A stretch of DNA of 64,000 nt from Tropicimonas sediminicola (GTDB lineage: Bacteria > Pseudomonadota > Alphaproteobacteria > Rhodobacterales > Rhodobacteraceae). This document shows, piece by piece, positions 24,425 through 32,538 of this stretch. The stretch is taken from contig NZ_FZOY01000001.1 in NCBI RefSeq assembly GCF_900188335.1, positions 248,001 through 312,000 on the forward strand, written 5' to 3'. The notes under the pieces are model-generated. The model saw only the letters and a list, made by a program, of their open reading frames with translations, ran no database searches and was not told the DNA's origin. Each line of letters begins with the position of its first letter. The first letter of the stretch is position 1. The translations under genes were made by a program, and so were the position numbers.

Positions 24425-25507
24425 ATGACAGACGGGACCGATGCGGCCTTCGTCATCTCCTGGGCACAGACGGTCATCGAGGGGAACGCCTCGCCGTCGC
24501 CGGGAGAATTGCGCGTGGGCGCGAGCTGGCGCTGGGCCGGGCAAGCGATGCGGGTGGACGGGCCTTCGGGCGCGGCGCTGCTGGGACAGGCGTTGGGCAG
24601 CGCGGAGCTGCACGAGCGGGCGGCGCGGACGGCGCGGCGGATGTGCGCGACGGTGGTGCCGATGGGCGCGCCGGGGCGGATCGACGTGAGCCGCGAGCAC
24701 CTGCTGGACCAGGGCTTCGTGGTGACCGACGGGCGGCATGGCTATGCCGCGAGCCGGATCGAGCCCGGCGACGGGCGACCGGCGCTGGTCCTCTTCGTGG
24801 GCGCGCCGCCGCCGCAGGATCGCGACCTGTGGATCGCGCGGATCGTCACCAACCGGCGCGCCGAGGCGCGGGCGCGGCTGGCGCCGCCGCCGCCGGTCAC
24901 CGGGCTGGTGGCGGGCAGCCGGGTGGAGACGCCGCAGGGGCCGCGGCCGGTGGACCGGCTGGTGCCGGGCGACCGGGTGCTCACGCGGGGCGGCCACACC
25001 AGCGTGGTGCGCTTCGCCGGCAAGCTGCGGCTGACCTCGGCGGACCTGCGCCATGTGCCGGCGCACCGGCCGATCCGGTTCTCGCAGGCGGCCCTCGGCC
25101 CGCGCTGGACCGGGCGCGACCTGCATCTCGCGCCGGACCAGACGCTGGAGCTGGGCGGGCCCGCGGGGCGGGCGCTGTTCGGCCGGAGCGCGGTGCTGGT
25201 CCGGGCGGGCGACCTGCTGGACCATCCGGGCGTCTGCGTCGATCCGGTGATGCAGGAGGTGACCTATGTCCAGCTCCTGCTCGATCGCCACGGTGTGGTG
25301 GTGGCCGACGGCATGGGCTGCGAGAGCTTCCACCCCGATGCCGCGGTCATGCCGCGCAAGGGGCTGGTCGATCCGGACCTGCTCAAGCATCTCGATCCGA
25401 AGGTGCTGGCGCAGCCGTCGCGCTACGGGCCGGTGGCGGGGCGCCGGCTGAGCCGGGGCGAGGCGGCGCTGCTGCTGGCCCGCGGCACGCTCCGGGCGGT
25501 TGCTTGA
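24425..25507 (+). CDS. Hint-domain protein lacking the nucleophilic cysteine
   Basis: A 360-residue protein with a Hedgehog/intein (Hint_2) domain at about residues 158-305: LVAGSRVETPQGPRPVDRLVPGDRVLTRGG, then DLHLAPDQTLEL, EVTYVQLLLDRHGVVVADGMGCESFHP and a YGPVAGRRLSRGEAALL tail. These are the strongly conserved segments of the Rhodobacterales family. Active Hint domains begin with Cys in a CFTPGT-like context; here the position reads VTGLVAGS with Gly160. Self-cleavage is therefore not expected and the domain may be structural. The N-terminal ~155 residues have no recognised domain. The rpsD promoter -35 overlaps the stop codon. Confidence 0.85.
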   Translation: MTDGTDAAFVISWAQTVIEGNASPSPGELRVGASWRWAGQAMRVDGPSGAALLGQALGSAELHERAARTARRMCATVVPMGAPGRIDVSREHLLDQGFVVTDGRHGYAASRIEPGDGRPALVLFVGAPPPQDRDLWIARIVTNRRAEARARLAPPPPVTGLVAGSRVETPQGPRPVDRLVPGDRVLTRGGHTSVVRFAGKLRLTSADLRHVPAHRPIRFSQAALGPRWTGRDLHLAPDQTLELGGPAGRALFGRSAVLVRAGDLLDHPGVCVDPVMQEVTYVQLLLDRHGVVVADGMGCESFHPDAAVMPRKGLVDPDLLKHLDPKVLAQPSRYGPVAGRRLSRGEAALLLARGTLRAVA

Positions 25508-25532
25508 CAGCCTGCGCCTGACCTTCTAAGGA
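25504..25532 (+). promoter_or_regulatory. Candidate rpsD promoter
   Basis: A perfect -35 TTGACA (25504-25509), overlapping the previous stop codon, is followed after 17 bases by TAAGGA (25527-25532). It leaves a leader of about 140 bases before rpsD. Confidence 0.55.
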
Positions 25533-25587
25533 GCGCCATCCCGGCACCGCGCCCCGCGCGGCGGCCGGGCTATTCATTGGTGTTGGT

Positions 25588-25626
25588 GGCCCCCGCAAGG
25601 GGATGCCTGTCTCCCGGCAGGGAAAG
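25588..25626 (+). promoter_or_regulatory. Structured leader of rpsD
   Basis: The rpsD leader contains GGCCCCCGCAAGGGGATG, in which CCCC/GGGG close a GCAA (GNRA) tetraloop, directly followed by GCCTG/GCAGG around TCTCCCG. Two adjacent hairpins ahead of a ribosomal-protein gene could be an S4 autoregulatory site, but no known motif is matched. Confidence 0.35.
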
Positions 25627-25680
25627 GACAACGCCCTTCATAGGTGCCCCCGGGCGCCGGTTCAAAGAAGGAGATCAGCC

Positions 25681-26301
25681 GTGACCAAACGCACGTCTGC
25701 CAAGTACAAACTCGATCGCCGCATGGGCGAAAACATCTGGGGCCGCCCGAAGTCCCCGGTCAACCGCCGCGAATACGGCCCGGGCCAGCACGGCCAGCGC
25801 CGCAAGGGCAAGATGTCCGACTTCGGCCTGCAGCTCCGCGCCAAGCAGAAGCTGAAGGGCTACTACGGCGACCTGACCGAGAAGCAGTTCCGCCGCATCT
25901 TCGCCGAGGCCGAGCGGGTCAAGGGCGACACCGGTGAGAACCTGATCGGCCTGCTGGAGAGCCGCCTGGACGCCGTTGTCTACCGCGCCAAGTTCGTGCC
26001 GACCATCTTCGCCGCGCGTCAGTTCGTGAACCACGGCCACGTGCTGGTGAACGGCAAGCGGGTGAACATCCCCTCCTACCGCGTCAAGGAAGGCGACGTG
26101 GTCGAGGTGCGCGATCGTTCCAAGCAGCTCGCCGTCGTGCTCGAGGCCGTTGGCCTGGCCGAGCGTGACGTGCCCGACTACATCGATGCCGACCATTCCA
26201 AGATGACCGCGACCTTCGTGCGCGCGCCCGGCCTCGCCGACGTGCCCTATGCGGTTCAGATGGAACCGAACCTCGTCATCGAATTCTACGCCCAGAACTA
26301 A
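25681..26301 (+). CDS. rpsD: 30S ribosomal protein S4
   Basis: S4 nucleates assembly of the 30S body by binding the 5' domain of 16S rRNA and helps keep decoding accurate. GTG 25681 with AAGGAG upstream gives 206 residues ([20 protein letters not shown]), normal for the alphaproteobacterial form, although the frame is open to 25603. The S4 RNA-binding domain is [44 protein letters not shown] (about 95-140). It stands alone rather than in the alpha operon and is followed by a strong terminator. Confidence 0.97.
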   Translation: MTKRTSAKYKLDRRMGENIWGRPKSPVNRREYGPGQHGQRRKGKMSDFGLQLRAKQKLKGYYGDLTEKQFRRIFAEAERVKGDTGENLIGLLESRLDAVVYRAKFVPTIFAARQFVNHGHVLVNGKRVNIPSYRVKEGDVVEVRDRSKQLAVVLEAVGLAERDVPDYIDADHSKMTATFVRAPGLADVPYAVQMEPNLVIEFYAQN

Positions 26302-26322
26302 GGTTCGGGCGCCGGGATTTCG

Positions 26323-26356
26323 GAAGGGCCGCGCCGTTCACGCGCGGCCCTTCTTG
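26323..26356 (+). terminator. Terminator of rpsD
   Basis: A 12-bp stem GAAGGGCCGCGC/GCGCGGCCCTTC around a 7-base loop, followed by TTG. It starts 22 bases after the stop. Confidence 0.85.
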
Positions 26357-26452
26357 CGTTCAGAAGACCGATGCGGCCGGTGGCGGTTTGCGGCGCCGGC
26401 CGTCATGGTACCGTCATCCCCCGCTGTCTCTATGCCCGCAAGGAGGCCCAAC

Positions 26453-27871
26453 GTGACCCACTATCCTGTCTATGGCCGCATCGACGGTCCCATCGTCCTG
26501 ATCGGCTTTGGCTCCATCGGTCGCGGCACGCTGCCGCTCATCGAGCGGCATTTCGATTTCGACCGCGCCCGCCTGACGGTGATCGAGCCCGCACAGGGCC
26601 AGGCCGAGGCGATTGCCGCGCGCGGCTATGCCCACGAGGGCACGGCGCTGACGCCGGAGAACTACCGCGAGGTGCTGGGCCGGCTGCTGGAGCCGGGCAA
26701 GGGCTTCTGCGTCAACCTGAGCGTCGACACCTCGTCGCTCGACATCATGAAATTCTGCCGCGAGATCGGGGTTCCCTATATCGACACCGTGGTCGAGCCC
26801 TGGGCCGGCTATTACTTCGGCACCGAGGACAACGCGGCGCGCACCAATTATGCCCTGCGCCAGGCCGTGCGCGACGAGAAGGCCGCGAACCCGGGCGGGA
26901 CGACGGCGGTGAGCTGCTGCGGCGCCAACCCGGGCATGGTGAGCTGGTTCGTCAAGGAGGCGTTGCTGACGCTGGCGCGCGACACCGGCCGCGACGCCAC
27001 CACGCCGGCCGACCGCGCCGGCTGGGCCGCGCTGATGCGGGACCTGGGCGTGAAGGGCGTGCATATCGCCGAGCGCGACACCCAGGTGCGGCTGGAGCCG
27101 CGTCCGCTGGGCGCTTTCGTCAACACCTGGTCGGTCGAGGGCTTCATCGCCGAGGGGTTCCAGCCGGCCGAGCTGGGCTGGGGCACCTTCGAGCCGTGGT
27201 TCCCCGAGAACGGCCATCGCCACGAGACCGGCTGCCGCGCCGGGATCTGGCTGGAGCAGCCGGGCGCCAATACGCGGGTCAACACCTGGTGCCCGACGCC
27301 GGGGCCGCAGTTCGGCTTCCTGGTCACCCATAACGAGGCGATCTCGATCGCCGATTACTACACCGTCGGCGCCCCGGACGCGCCGGACTTCCGGCCGACC
27401 TGCCATTACGCCTATCACCCCTGCGACGACGCGGTGCTGAGCCTGCACGAGATGTTCGGCTCCAACGCGATCCAGGAGACCCACCACATTCTCGAGGTGG
27501 ACGAGATCACCAGCGGGATCGACGAGCTGGGCGTGCTGCTCTACGGCCACGAGAAGAACGCGCTGTGGTTCGGCTCGCGGCTGTCGAACGAGGAGACGAG
27601 GGAGCTGGCGCCGGATCAGAACGCGACGGCGCTGCAGGTGTCCTCGGCGGTGCTGGCGGGCATGGTCTGGGCGCTGGAAAACCCCGGCGCGGGGATCGTG
27701 GAGACCGACGAGATGGATCACGCCCGGTGTCTCGAGGTGCAGCAGCCCTATCTCGGCCCGGTCGAGGCGCATTACACCGACTGGACGCCGCTGACCGACC
27801 GCCAGAGCCAGTTCCCCGAGCAGGTGATCGAGGACGAACCCTGGGCCTTCCGCAACGTGCTGGTCGGCTGA
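26453..27871 (+). CDS. hss: Homospermidine synthase
   Basis: A 472-residue NAD-dependent enzyme making sym-homospermidine from two putrescines (or putrescine plus spermidine), a main polyamine route in alphaproteobacteria. GTG 26453 with AAGGAGG upstream gives MTHYPVYGRIDGPIVLIGFGSIGRG, which places the NAD-binding glycine motif at residues 15-20. Further family segments are YIDTVVEPWAGYYF, CCGANPGMVSWFVKEAL and EEILYGHEKN-like text near residue 360. The length is typical. It reads as a single gene with its own strong terminator, shared with the convergent RTX gene. Confidence 0.93.
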   Translation: MTHYPVYGRIDGPIVLIGFGSIGRGTLPLIERHFDFDRARLTVIEPAQGQAEAIAARGYAHEGTALTPENYREVLGRLLEPGKGFCVNLSVDTSSLDIMKFCREIGVPYIDTVVEPWAGYYFGTEDNAARTNYALRQAVRDEKAANPGGTTAVSCCGANPGMVSWFVKEALLTLARDTGRDATTPADRAGWAALMRDLGVKGVHIAERDTQVRLEPRPLGAFVNTWSVEGFIAEGFQPAELGWGTFEPWFPENGHRHETGCRAGIWLEQPGANTRVNTWCPTPGPQFGFLVTHNEAISIADYYTVGAPDAPDFRPTCHYAYHPCDDAVLSLHEMFGSNAIQETHHILEVDEITSGIDELGVLLYGHEKNALWFGSRLSNEETRELAPDQNATALQVSSAVLAGMVWALENPGAGIVETDEMDHARCLEVQQPYLGPVEAHYTDWTPLTDRQSQFPEQVIEDEPWAFRNVLVG

Positions 27872-27878
27872 CGGGACA

Positions 27879-27920
27879 GGGGCCGCGCCGGGATGCACCG
27901 GCGCGGCCCCTTGCCTGTTT
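27879..27920 (+). terminator. Strong terminator between hss and the RTX gene
   Basis: A perfect 13-bp stem GGGGCCGCGCCGG/CCGGCGCGGCCCC around GATGCA, then TTGCCTGTTT. Being nearly symmetric it may serve both convergent genes. Confidence 0.9.
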
Positions 27921-27929
27921 CGGCGGCTG

Positions 27930-28820
27930 TCAGGCGATTTCGATGTCGTTGCGCAGGGCGTCGAGATCGTCGAAGCCGGCGAGCGTGATCTGCTCCTCGC
28001 CGAAGTCGAGCAGGGTCGCGCCGTCGACCACCTCGGCGTAGCGGTTGATCACCTGGATCCGGTAGAGGTCGCCCTCCCAGAGATCGCTGTCGAGCACCAG
28101 GGTATCGACGTCGTCGGTGAAGTCCCGGACCACGTCCCGGCCGTCGCCGTCGTTGAAGATGAAGCGGTCGGCATGGCTGCCGCCGATCATCACGTCGTTG
28201 CCGCGCCCGCCTTGCAGCACGTCGCGCCCGGCGCGGCCGTAGAGGCTGTCGGCGCCCCTGTTGCCGCTCAGCGTGTCCTTGTGTTCGCCGCCATAGAGCC
28301 TGTCGGCCCCGGCGTTGCCGATCAGCAGGTCCGAGCCGGACCCGCCGCGCAGCACGTCGTTCCCGTCGAAGCCGCGCAGCTCGTCGCTGCCGGTGTAGCC
28401 GAGCCCGACGTCGTCGCCGTTGCTGAAGAGCATGAGGTCGTCCCCGGCGAGGACTTCACGCATCAGGGCGAGGTCGTCCTCGGTCGAGGAGGTGCCGGCC
28501 GCTTCGTAGAGCGCCTGGGCGGGGAATTCCGCGCCCCAGATCTCCCAGAGCGGCACGTAGCGGTCGCCCCAGTACATGAACTCGCAATAGGCGGTGGCGG
28601 TCCCGGTGGGGACCGTGTCGTTGATGAGCGTCAGGGACGGCCCGGCGATCACGCTCCAGTAGTAGTCGCCGTCGAGTTCCGAGAAGACCGAGAACCAGTC
28701 GCGGATCTCCGGAATGTCAGATACGTCCTGCACGAGCTCGGTGCGATAGGCCTCCCCCCAGATCCTGTTGAGGTTGAGGAGCGTCATGTTTACGGGGATG
28801 TAAGCGTTGAGCCTTGTCAT
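27930..28820 (-). CDS. RTX (calcium-binding nonapeptide) protein
   Basis: A 296-residue acidic protein. The first ~145 residues (MTRLNAYIPVNMTLLNLNRI start) match no domain known to me. From about 155 to 225 runs a block of GGxGxDxL-type repeats: GFDGNDVLRGGSGSDLLIG, NAGADRLYGG, NRGADSLYGRAGRDVLQGGRGNDVMIGG, ADRFIF. These bind Ca2+ and fold outside the cell. A VVRDFTDDVDTLVLD segment and a C-terminal tail follow, the layout of type I secretion substrates without N-terminal signal. ATG 28820 has AAAGGAGG, overlapped by a TTTCCGGAAA palindrome. No type I transporter is in the window. The neighbouring acidic protein may be a partner. Confidence 0.8.
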   Translation of the reverse strand: MTRLNAYIPVNMTLLNLNRIWGEAYRTELVQDVSDIPEIRDWFSVFSELDGDYYWSVIAGPSLTLINDTVPTGTATAYCEFMYWGDRYVPLWEIWGAEFPAQALYEAAGTSSTEDDLALMREVLAGDDLMLFSNGDDVGLGYTGSDELRGFDGNDVLRGGSGSDLLIGNAGADRLYGGEHKDTLSGNRGADSLYGRAGRDVLQGGRGNDVMIGGSHADRFIFNDGDGRDVVRDFTDDVDTLVLDSDLWEGDLYRIQVINRYAEVVDGATLLDFGEEQITLAGFDDLDALRNDIEIA

Positions 28821-28831
28821 TGCCGGCCTCC

Positions 28832-28841
28832 TTTCCGGAAA
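28832..28841. promoter_or_regulatory. TTTCCGGAAA palindrome in the RTX leader
   Basis: A perfect 10-base palindrome overlapping the ribosome-binding site. The same 11-mer TTTCCGGAAAT occurs upstream of the neighbouring acidic gene (30351-30361). Confidence 0.35.
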
Positions 28842-28926
28842 TGCCGCATCTTCCCAATATGTTACCACTCAGGGCGGTCTCCGGCGATGACCTCGATCAA
28901 GCCTGTACGCGGCCCCGGAACGGCGA

Positions 28927-28948
28927 AACCGGCGGTTGCCCGCCGGTT
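28927..28948 (-). terminator. Probable terminator of the acidic-protein gene
   Basis: On the minus strand AACCGGCGG/CCGCCGGTT form a perfect 9-bp stem with a GCAA tetraloop, followed by TCGCCGTT. It lies 26 bases after the stop. Confidence 0.6.
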
Positions 28949-28974
28949 CCCTTGGTACGAGCCGTGGCATCGCG

Positions 28975-30192
28975 TCATGCGATGGCCTCCGGCACCTCTG
29001 GCGGTGCGATCTCGACGGCCATGAACTCGTGCATGAATTCGATGACCGCGCGGGAATCGTCGGCCGCCTGTGCGAAGTCGTTGACCCCGTCGTTGGCCGC
29101 GGATTCGTAGACGAACAGGAAGTCGTCGTACGGATCGAGCGGGTCTTCGTCCGGGTTCGGCGCCAGCGCGAGGTAGACGTCCTCGTTGGCTTCGAGCACG
29201 CCGTCGTCATCCTCGACGCCCCATTCCTCGTTGCCGAACACGGCCTCCATCACCGTGGCCTCCTTGTAGACCGGTGCGCCGTCCTCGACCTCGATCCAGC
29301 GGATCCAGGTATCGGCATAGCGTTCGGAGCGCACGTAGTCATAGGCTTCCGTGCCGTTCTCGTTGAACGAGAAGTAGTCGATCACCAGCGCGTCTCCGCC
29401 CGTCACCACGTTCACACCAAGCGTGGTGTTCTCGTAGAGCATCGCATCGAGCGTGATCTCGCCCTCCTTGCTCCAGGCCGCGCCGAGCAGGGCCGAGGGA
29501 TCCCAGTTCTCCAGCTCCTGGAAGAACTCGGGCCAGGCCTCTGTCACGGAGGTCCAGGTGTTGTCGGCCCCGGCCGTCATGAGCGCCTGGTAGAGTGCCA
29601 GGTTCTCGAGCGGCGCGTCGATGGTCAGGAAGCTCGCGCCGTCGTCGGTGCTGTAAATCAGCCGTCCGGCGGCGTCGGTGTCGACGACGTCAGCGGTCAG
29701 CAGCTTTTCGACCGCGGCATCCAGCGCCTTTTCCATGACACTGGACGGAGCCCGCGCGACGTTGGCCCGCTCGAGCTCGACTTCCTGCACATAGGGCTGC
29801 AGCACGGACGGGATCTCGTAATCGTCCTCTTCCCCTTCGACCAGTTCGAAAAAGATCGGGAACAGGGTGTCGACCTCGGTCGGATGCAGGTTGGCAGGGT
29901 CGAAGCCCACGGCGATCAGCTGCTCGTTCACATCGAGCAACGGCTCACCATCGCCACCGCCGTCCGTCGGATCGAGATCCCGCAGCACGACGATCTGGTC
30001 GCCGTAGAGCTCGCCCTTCATGGGCCCGCCCCCCGGCGACCCGCCGCCTCCGCCGCCGCCGCCCGGCGGCCCTCCACCACCGCCACGGCCGCCACCGCCG
30101 CCGCTACCTCCGGGGATTCCGCCTCCCGGCCCCTTGACCACTTCGGGTATGACGTCAGTGATCAGTTCAGTGAATTTGTCAGCGTTTTTCAT
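28975..30192 (-). CDS. Acidic orphan protein with Gly-rich N-terminal region
   Basis: A 405-residue protein that I do not recognise. A short amphipathic start (MKNADKFTELITDVIPEVVKG) leads into a ~35-residue tract almost purely Gly with Pro/Ser (about 22-57), then a strongly acidic body without cysteine (runs such as EGEEDDYE, DDDGVLEANEDVY and NPDEDPLDPYDD). No signal peptide, membrane helix or repeat family is seen. Low Cys, high Asp/Glu and a missing N-terminal signal resemble type I secretion substrates, and the next gene downstream is an RTX protein. Secretion together is an inference. It is preceded by an AT-rich region and followed by its own hairpin. Confidence 0.7.
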   Translation of the reverse strand: MKNADKFTELITDVIPEVVKGPGGGIPGGSGGGGGRGGGGGPPGGGGGGGGSPGGGPMKGELYGDQIVVLRDLDPTDGGGDGEPLLDVNEQLIAVGFDPANLHPTEVDTLFPIFFELVEGEEDDYEIPSVLQPYVQEVELERANVARAPSSVMEKALDAAVEKLLTADVVDTDAAGRLIYSTDDGASFLTIDAPLENLALYQALMTAGADNTWTSVTEAWPEFFQELENWDPSALLGAAWSKEGEITLDAMLYENTTLGVNVVTGGDALVIDYFSFNENGTEAYDYVRSERYADTWIRWIEVEDGAPVYKEATVMEAVFGNEEWGVEDDDGVLEANEDVYLALAPNPDEDPLDPYDDFLFVYESAANDGVNDFAQAADDSRAVIEFMHEFMAVEIAPPEVPEAIA

Positions 30193-30523
30193 GACCGATC
30201 TCCCCCTTGTTTATTCGAGGGCCGCTCATGCCGGCGAAGGCCTCCGGATCGCTCCGGCGACGTGTCGCCTCGGACCTTGCGGCCCGCGAATAGAAATATC
30301 CTATATCCGACTTTTCCGGATTTCATTGATTTGTGGCAAATTCAGAGGACTTTCCGGAAATTAATTATGTATATATCAAAAATTGAATAAGTAAGGTATT
30401 CGGGGTGCGCGGCGGCGATCCCGGCCTTGCCGGACCTGCTTCCTGCGGCATCTGCGGAGCGTCAACGGGTCTGTTCCACCGGGCGCGATTGTGGTCTAGA
30501 AGCGCTCGGAAACGGAGAAGACC
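30193..30523. other. AT-rich gap between the acidic gene and hisC
   Basis: No gene is seen in 331 bases. The stretch 30290-30400 is strikingly AT-rich against the GC-rich background (for example AATTAATTATGTATATATC). It contains TTTCCGGAAAT at 30351-30361 and a near copy TTTTCCGGATTT at 30312. Promoters for both flanking genes probably lie here. The base composition suggests an acquired segment boundary. Confidence 0.6.
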
Positions 30524-31609
30524 ATGGCACCCATCACACCCCAGCCCGGCATCATGGAGATCGCGCTCTACCAGGGCGGGCAGAGCCATGTCGAGGGCGT
30601 CTCGGACGTTCTGAAACTGTCGTCCAACGAGAACCCGTTCGGCCCGAGCCCGAAGGCGAAGCAGGCCATCGCGGAGGCCGTGGCGGAGGTGCATCGCTAC
30701 CCGAACACCGACCACGCGCCGCTGCGCGCGGCGATCGGCGAGGTGCACGGGCTGGACCCGGAGCGCATCATCTGCGGCGTCGGCTCCGACGAGGTGCTGC
30801 AGTTCCTCTGCCAGGCCTATGCCGGGCCGGGCGACGAGGTGGTGCACACCGAGCACGGCTTCGCCATGTACCCGATCCTGGCCCACGCGGTCGGCGCGAC
30901 GCCGGTGGTGGCGAGGGAGCGCGAGCGGGTGACCGACGTGGACGCGCTGCTGGCGGCCTGCACGGAACGCACGAAGCTCGTGTTCATCGCCAACCCCAAC
31001 AACCCGACCGGCACGATGATCGGCGGCAACGAGATCGCCCGGCTGGCCGACGGCCTGCCGGAGGGGGCGATCCTGGTGCTGGACGGCGCCTATGCCGAGT
31101 TCGTCGAGGGCTATGACGGCGGCGTGTCGCTGGTCGATGCGCGCGACAACGTCTTCATGACTCGCACCTTCTCCAAGCTCTACGGGCTTGGCGGGCTGCG
31201 GATCGGCTGGGGCTATGGCCCGAAGGAGATCATCGACGTGCTGAGCCGGATCCGGCAGCCGTTCAACCTCTCCGAGATCCAGATGGCCGCCGCGATCGCC
31301 GCGGTGCGGGACCGCGACTACGCCGAGTTCTGTCGGGCCGAGAACACCCGGATGCGGGCGTGGCTGGCGCGGGAGCTGGCGGCGCTCGGCGTGCCCTCCG
31401 ACACCAGCCTCGCAAATTTCGTGCTCGCCCGGTTTGCCGACGTGGCCGAGGCCGAGGCGGTGGACATGCATCTGAAGTCGCGCGGCGTGATCGTGCGGCG
31501 GGTGGCGAGCTACGGCCTGCCGAACTGCCTGCGCATCACCGTGGGCGACGAGGCCGGCTGCCAGCGCGTGGTCGACGGCATCCGCAGCTTCCAGGAGGCC
31601 CGGCGATGA
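30524..31609 (+). CDS. hisC: Histidinol-phosphate aminotransferase
   Basis: A 361-residue PLP enzyme that transfers the amino group from glutamate to imidazole-acetol phosphate in histidine synthesis; in this gene context it may also serve phenylalanine/tyrosine transamination. Substrate segments [11 protein letters not shown] (33-43) and [11 protein letters not shown] (157-167) and the Schiff-base lysine Lys218 in [16 protein letters not shown] are intact. ATG 30524 has GGAGAAG upstream. The stop overlaps the tyrA start by four bases (ATGA), so the pair is translationally coupled, a common hisC-tyrA arrangement in Rhodobacterales. Confidence 0.94.
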   Translation: MAPITPQPGIMEIALYQGGQSHVEGVSDVLKLSSNENPFGPSPKAKQAIAEAVAEVHRYPNTDHAPLRAAIGEVHGLDPERIICGVGSDEVLQFLCQAYAGPGDEVVHTEHGFAMYPILAHAVGATPVVARERERVTDVDALLAACTERTKLVFIANPNNPTGTMIGGNEIARLADGLPEGAILVLDGAYAEFVEGYDGGVSLVDARDNVFMTRTFSKLYGLGGLRIGWGYGPKEIIDVLSRIRQPFNLSEIQMAAAIAAVRDRDYAEFCRAENTRMRAWLARELAALGVPSDTSLANFVLARFADVAEAEAVDMHLKSRGVIVRRVASYGLPNCLRITVGDEAGCQRVVDGIRSFQEARR

Positions 31610-32538
31610 GCCGCGTCTACGACCGCGTCGCCTATATCGGGCTTGGCCTGATCGCCTCGTCGATGATCCACGCCGGGCGCCGCGCCGGGCTGCAGGGCGA
31701 GATCGTGGGCACCGCGCGCTCGGCCGAGACCCGCGCCATCGCGGCCGAGGACGGGCTCTGCGACGTGGTCACCGAGACGGCGGCGGAGGCGGTGAAGGAC
31801 GCCGACCTCGTGGTGCTCTGCGTGCCGGTGGGCGCGATGGGGGCGGTGGCCGAGGAAATCGGCCCGCACCTGAAGCCCGGCTGCACGGTGAGCGACGTGG
31901 GCTCGGTCAAGCGCGCGGTGATCGAGGCGGTGAAGCCGCACCTGCCCGAGGGCGTGCATTTCATCCCCGCGCACCCGCTGGCGGGCACCGAGCATTCCGG
32001 GCCGCGCTCCGGCTTCGCCGAGCTGTTCGAGAACCGCTACACGCTGATCGTGCCCGAGGGCGACACCGACCCGCAGGCGCTGGCGCGGCTGGAGCGTTTC
32101 TGGGCCGGGATGGGCGCGCATGTGGAGCTGATGGAGCCCGAGCACCATGACCTGGTGCTGATGGTGACCTCGCACGCGCCGCACCTGATCGCCTATACGA
32201 TGGTGGGGGTGGCCGACGACCTGCGCCGGGTGACCGACAGCGAGGTCATCAAGTACTCCGCCGCCGGTTTCCGGGACTTCACCCGGATCGCCGCCTCCGA
32301 CCCCACGATGTGGCGCGACGTCTTCCTCAACAACCGCGAGGCGACGATGGAAATCCTCGGCCGGTTCATCGAGGAGCTGATGCGGCTGCAGCGGGCGATC
32401 CGCAAGGGCGACGGCGACCTGCTCCACGAGTATTTCACTCGAACCCGCGCGATCCGCCGTGGTATTATCCAGGCTGGTCAGGATACATCCGCGCCGGATT
32501 TCGGACGCGGTCACGGGCAGGGACAGAGCAAGGGATGA
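31606..32538 (+). CDS. tyrA: Prephenate/arogenate dehydrogenase
   Basis: A 310-residue NAD(P)-dependent enzyme of tyrosine biosynthesis. The nucleotide-binding motif reads [11 protein letters not shown], where relatives usually have GLGLIGSS, a conservative change. [15 protein letters not shown] (about 122-136) holds the catalytic His region, and [20 protein letters not shown] the second. ATG 31606 overlaps the hisC stop. Its own stop overlaps the next start in the same ATGA way, giving a three-gene unit. Prephenate versus arogenate preference cannot be told from sequence. Confidence 0.92.
   Translation: MSRVYDRVAYIGLGLIASSMIHAGRRAGLQGEIVGTARSAETRAIAAEDGLCDVVTETAAEAVKDADLVVLCVPVGAMGAVAEEIGPHLKPGCTVSDVGSVKRAVIEAVKPHLPEGVHFIPAHPLAGTEHSGPRSGFAELFENRYTLIVPEGDTDPQALARLERFWAGMGAHVELMEPEHHDLVLMVTSHAPHLIAYTMVGVADDLRRVTDSEVIKYSAAGFRDFTRIAASDPTMWRDVFLNNREATMEILGRFIEELMRLQRAIRKGDGDLLHEYFTRTRAIRRGIIQAGQDTSAPDFGRGHGQGQSKG

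Noticed and set aside
30020-30130. Low-complexity GC repeat as a microsatellite or CRISPR-like array
   Set aside because: The repetition is explained by Gly/Pro codons of the acidic protein's N-terminal tract on the minus strand; spacing is irregular.
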